Below are positions 60,932-64,000 of a stretch of 64,000 nt of DNA, piece by piece. Source of the stretch: Epiperipatus broadwayi (taxonomy: Eukaryota; Onychophora; Udeonychophora; Euonychophora; Peripatidae); assembly GCA_028023455.1 (NCBI GenBank), contig JAQFVV010006451.1, forward strand, positions 184,001 to 248,000, given 5' to 3'. The translations under genes were made by a program, and so were the position numbers. Within the stretch, counting starts at the first letter, position 1. Each line of letters starts with the position of its first letter. The notes under the pieces were generated by a model. It made no database searches. It was not told where the DNA came from and saw only the letters and a list, made by a program, of their open reading frames with translations.

Positions 60932-61536
60932 TTTTTTTTAGAAATTGAAAGATTTATTCATAATTTACATAAATACAAAGCAGCATTTTTAGAAATGTTA
61001 TTTACGTTTATGGAATGTGAGTGGGTGTGGGAGTTTCGTATTCAAGATTTGCTTCAATCATGGCTTTACTAAACTGTAAGTTCCGATGAAATGTAAATGC
61101 AGGAATATTTTTCTTGGGTCCAAATCTATTATAGTGTTCTGACCAGAAGGATACTGGTTGTTCATGGTATATAGCATGGCCATGTGCTGATTTTTTGTCA
61201 GATGTCAAAATTTTCAACTTTATAGGAGGAGCTGTACTCTGAGTTATAATCAATAGGATCAGGTGGATCATTGGGATTTTCACGAATTTCATTTCTAAAC
61301 TTGACCTATAAAAGTTTTCTCATAATTTCTTCTCTGTTTCCATAATGTTTTTTAATGGAAGCAGTAAAATATTGATGAGTTTCTTGGGTAACCAACATAG
61401 TTGTAAAAGGTGGCTCTTGTGTCATTTTTAATAAACCTTTATCATCTCTGCATTGAAATATCGTTTTGCTAACATTACCAAGAGGTTCATATTTGACAAT
61501 TTCTGAAAACTGTGGCTGACTAAGTCCATTTATCAT
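60932..61536 (-). pseudogene. Probable processed pseudogene of an unrecognised protein of about 175 residues
   Basis: The minus frame from ATG 61536 reads 'MINGLSQPQFSEIVKYEPLG' onward to an in-frame TAG at 61308-61306. It continues open ('FRNEIRENPNDPPDPIDYN') to about 61203, then needs a frameshift into 'HEQPVSFWSEHYNRFGPKKN' ending 'YETPTPTHIP' at the stop 61008. The 3' flank has AATAAA (60958-60953) and, 13 bp later, an A8 run (60939-60932). A continuous coding sequence with poly(A) signal and tail but no introns indicates a retrocopy; one stop and one frameshift indicate decay. The parent family is unknown. Its short, soluble, Pro/Tyr-rich style recalls ciliary microtubule-associated proteins, a weak impression only. 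Confidence 0.6.
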
Positions 61537-61702
61537 GTTTTATTAAATGAATGAATAAAGAACATTAATTCTTTTCATTTTAACTATTGGTTATCCTGTT
61601 TTCTGTTCCAGCGATATCCCAAGTAATTTTTTTACAATAACATTCTAATAATGTAACTAATGAAGAATTTGTGGTATAATGATGAATGGGCAGGTTTTAA
61701 AG

Positions 61703-61912
61703 CTAGTGGTCCATGAATTTTAGCCCAATTCTAACATTTCTGATGCTCAAACTTCTTAAGAAGTCCTGATCCATAAATCTTTCATGTTTTCCTGTGTAGT
61801 TTGATGTGGTGGTAGAATATCGTAAACTGCGACTAAAAATGAATACATTGCAGCCTGCCTCCTTACTTTTGGAGCTCAATTTTTTATAAATCCCAAACAA
61901 TAAATCATTCAA
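61703..61912 (-). pseudogene. Possible upstream part of the retrocopy
   Basis: A 69-codon minus-strand frame ('MNDLLFGIYKKLSSKSKEAG', then a Ser/Thr/Arg-rich stretch) lies 167 bp upstream of the pseudogene ATG. Composition is more protein-like than the surroundings, but there is no join in frame and no recognised domain. It could be 5' untranslated sequence of the same retrocopy or chance. Confidence 0.2.
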
Positions 61913-63114
61913 TTATTTTCCTTTTATAAAACAGAGTACTTCTTTTCTTTATTACTCATAAATATTTCTGAAAGTTCTCATAAACATAATTAAAACTACC
62001 GATATTTTTTTTTTCACCCAAGATTCAAAGGTCATTAAGCAAATACAATAATCTGATTTAGGATATGAACAAAACTTAACTGTCTTATTTTGTAGATAAA
62101 ATAATATTGAATGATCATATTAAAAAGTTTTAAACTGAAAATGGCAATAATTTGTTTATATACAGTTGGTACATAAAATATATTTTTTACAATATTTTTC
62201 TAAAAAAAACATCTAAATTCTTTATAGAATCTTTGTTTAATTCCATTGTTTTTTATTAGTCAGTACACATCTGTATATGAAATATATTATTTAAAATACT
62301 TTTCTAAAAAAAAATGCTAATGTTTTGTATAATCTTTGTCTGTATGTATATAAATCATGGAAGCCAATTAAATTACAAAACCATTATCAATAGTTTATCT
62401 GATATTTTTCAAGTGCAAAATAACATAACACAAAGCCAACGTACCCCTTTACTTTGCTTAATGCTTGACATTTATGCAAAGATTTTACAATAGTTATCAT
62501 CATCAATTTGTATCCAGTATTTTGTATTACAATCGATTACTCATTTTAACAATCATAAAAAAAAAATTTCTAATTTTTGGTGGCCATTTTGTAACATTGA
62601 TGACATAATAAAATAGTTGTTAAAGTCATTTCATTCAAAGGCACAATAGTGACTTTCATATAAAGTTAAATTGTATATCATATTTTATTCATAAAGCACT
62701 ACGTTATAGTGCTGCATTCAATATTTTGATTATACGATTAATGAATGTACAATATTTTATTTAATTTTCATCCAGTATTTTTACGAGACAATTAGTATTT
62801 CATTAATAATGTATCCAAAGTAAAGATTTACATTGTTAATAACTACAAAAGCAAAAAATTACAAAGATTCATTCAGTACATGAATGTAAATCATTATACA
62901 TAGTATTGTAAAAATAGCAAATTCATTCAGCAGAAAATTAAAAATGTACAGTACATGTTGGCTAAAATATTCAATTAATTAATTTTGACTTAAATTTTTT
63001 CTGTTAAATTGAAACTGCTACCATCGCTAATCTAAAATATTTTCAGTAAAAAAAGAAATAAGCAAAGAGGGTAAAATGGTTTCAGATTTATACAAGTAAT
63101 AAAAAATAAAAAAA
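61913..63114. other. AT-rich sequence, no gene seen
   Basis: No gene or repeat recognised. Confidence 0.6.
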
Positions 63115-63480
63115 ATAGTCATATATCACATGACCCCTTTTTTTTAAGCTTGTAAAATATAAACAAAGAGCTTTGCTAATTGCTCAACAAGCTTTGTGAT
63201 AAATGCTTAGCAAGAGAAAGCATTTAACATATCTCTATCTGAAAACCACACCCAATCCCCTGACCAATGGTTTCATGCTTTTGACACTCCTCAGAGAGGC
63301 ACTAAGGTAGTTTCAGGCACTAGATCTAAAAATACCAATCCAAAGACAGCATTTATCTAAGCGTTAACCATTGAGTAGAAAATCTGAAATTTTCAGACAC
63401 TTAAATGTCTCAAACCCAGCTATCTAACTCAAATAGTTATATGGGTCTGAGAGATCTTCAGCTAAACCATATATTAGTAG
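63115..63480 (-). mobile_element. Family D ribozyme element, copy 2
   Basis: Reading minus: module 'cagacccatataactattt' and 'gtgtctgaaaatttcag' (63445-63380), hammerhead (63309-63250), 'aaatgctttctcttgcta', 'acaaagcttgttgagc', and the end 'ggggtcatgtgatatatgac' near 63118. This is a single-orientation copy of the family whose truncated inverted pair sits at 42.3-42.6 kb. The upstream module is shared with family E at 48.15-48.23 kb. No target duplication was found. Confidence 0.7.
63250..63309 (-). ncRNA. Hammerhead ribozyme, family D copy 2
   Basis: CUGAGGA (63294-63288 on the minus strand) fits CUGANGA, position 7 being variable. Stem II is GUGU with GCAU (wobble-containing, CAAAA loop). 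GAAA is at 63274-63271. Stem III is ACC-AUU-GGU, three pairs with A15.1-U16.1, then C17 at 63262 (GUC). Proximal stem I CCUCU (63299-63295) pairs with AGGGG (63261-63257). The distal helix is A-U, U-G, U-G, C-G. All core positions are intact. At the first stem I pair copy 1 has A-U and this copy U-A, a compensated swap. Confidence 0.8.
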
Positions 63481-64000
63481 TCTTAGTAAGTAATATCTAA
63501 AATTAATAAATATAAATTTAAAATAAAATTTATTCGGCTTCCTTAAATTTAAATCATCTTGAAATCATGCAAAAAAATAAAATACAGTACAGATAAAAAA
63601 AAATATAAATTTCATTCAGCATAAAACTAACACTAATTTTTGGTCATAAGTACTATTAATATTTAATCGTGTACAGCATAAATATTAGCTAAAATTTCAG
63701 CCAATTTTGTATTAAAATCTTTATGAGTGCTAATTTCAGTCAAATTGAAACTGCTATCCATCGTATTTGAATTGCATTTTTTGAATAAAATGTAATGATT
63801 TTATGCAATTAATAATACATTGTGTGTGATGAAAATGCAATACAAATAAAGTAAATAAGATTAATGCCTTTAATTTTTACTCAAATAGCCTGTAACTCTG
63901 CCATCAAAATGTATTGCATTATTTGACAAATCGCTAAGTCATTGCAAAAACATGGCTATCACAATTGATAAAATAATTACATGTTATACCCAAAAAAACC
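63481..64000. other. AT-rich sequence, no gene seen
   Basis: Nothing recognised up to the window edge. Confidence 0.6.

Overview
This window looks like nuclear DNA from an AT-rich invertebrate animal. By eye about three quarters of the bases are A or T. There are long (TA)n tracts, no operon-like packing, no rRNA gene and no convincing intact host gene. Recognisable coding matter is almost entirely decayed non-LTR and Penelope-like retroelements. Their mix (L1/Tx1-type LINE, RTE-type LINE, GIY-YIG Penelope-like elements) fits a metazoan, but the sequence does not fix the lineage.

The main result is a set of self-cleaving hammerhead ribozyme motifs carried by short, non-coding, dispersed repeats. 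I read twelve, by hand, at 15.0, 23.7, 42.4, 48.3, 48.9, 49.5, 55.4, 55.9, 56.1, 57.2, 57.6 and 63.3 kb, on both strands. They fall into at least five sequence families. The best keep the CUGANGA and GAAA cores, a paired stem II, a very short stem III closed by A15.1-U16.1, an NUH cleavage triplet, and a two-segment stem I. Copies differ by compensatory changes in stems I and II. One family is a tandem repeat of about 455 bp with one ribozyme per unit, the layout of retrozymes and Penelope-like terminal repeats. Three insertions have direct repeats of 11-14 bp that look like target-site duplications.

Layout: 0-9.6 kb is AT-rich with three tandem duplications and two foldbacks. 9.6-22 kb is mostly unassignable, with a ribozyme element at 15.0 kb and a Penelope-like 3' end at 18.4 kb. 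22-24 kb holds an inverted Penelope-like pair, a small foldback and a ribozyme element. 24.4-27.9 kb is a 5'-truncated, frameshifted L1/Tx1-like LINE with a poly(A) tail. 28.2-31.2 kb is mostly empty, then comes a second inverted Penelope-like pair (31.2-32.0 kb). 32-39 kb is sparse. 39-44.4 kb carries RTE, Penelope-like and LINE C-terminal fragments, plus foldbacks. 45.5-47.0 kb is locally GC-richer, with a decayed coding remnant, a tRNA-like segment and a 27-bp minisatellite. 47.8-49.7 kb and 55.2-57.8 kb are ribozyme-element clusters. Between them, 50.1-53.2 kb is a third and larger inverted Penelope-like pair, with two younger foldbacks nested inside. 60.9-61.5 kb (minus strand) is a probable processed pseudogene of an unrecognised protein of about 175 residues.

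The elements appear to depend on one another. LINE and Penelope-like elements supply reverse transcriptases. The short ribozyme repeats encode no protein, so they presumably move in trans, with the ribozyme cutting multimeric transcripts to unit length. That is inference; the sequence shows only the ribozymes, the repeat layout and the target duplications. All coordinates were read by eye, and no alignment, folding program or database was run.
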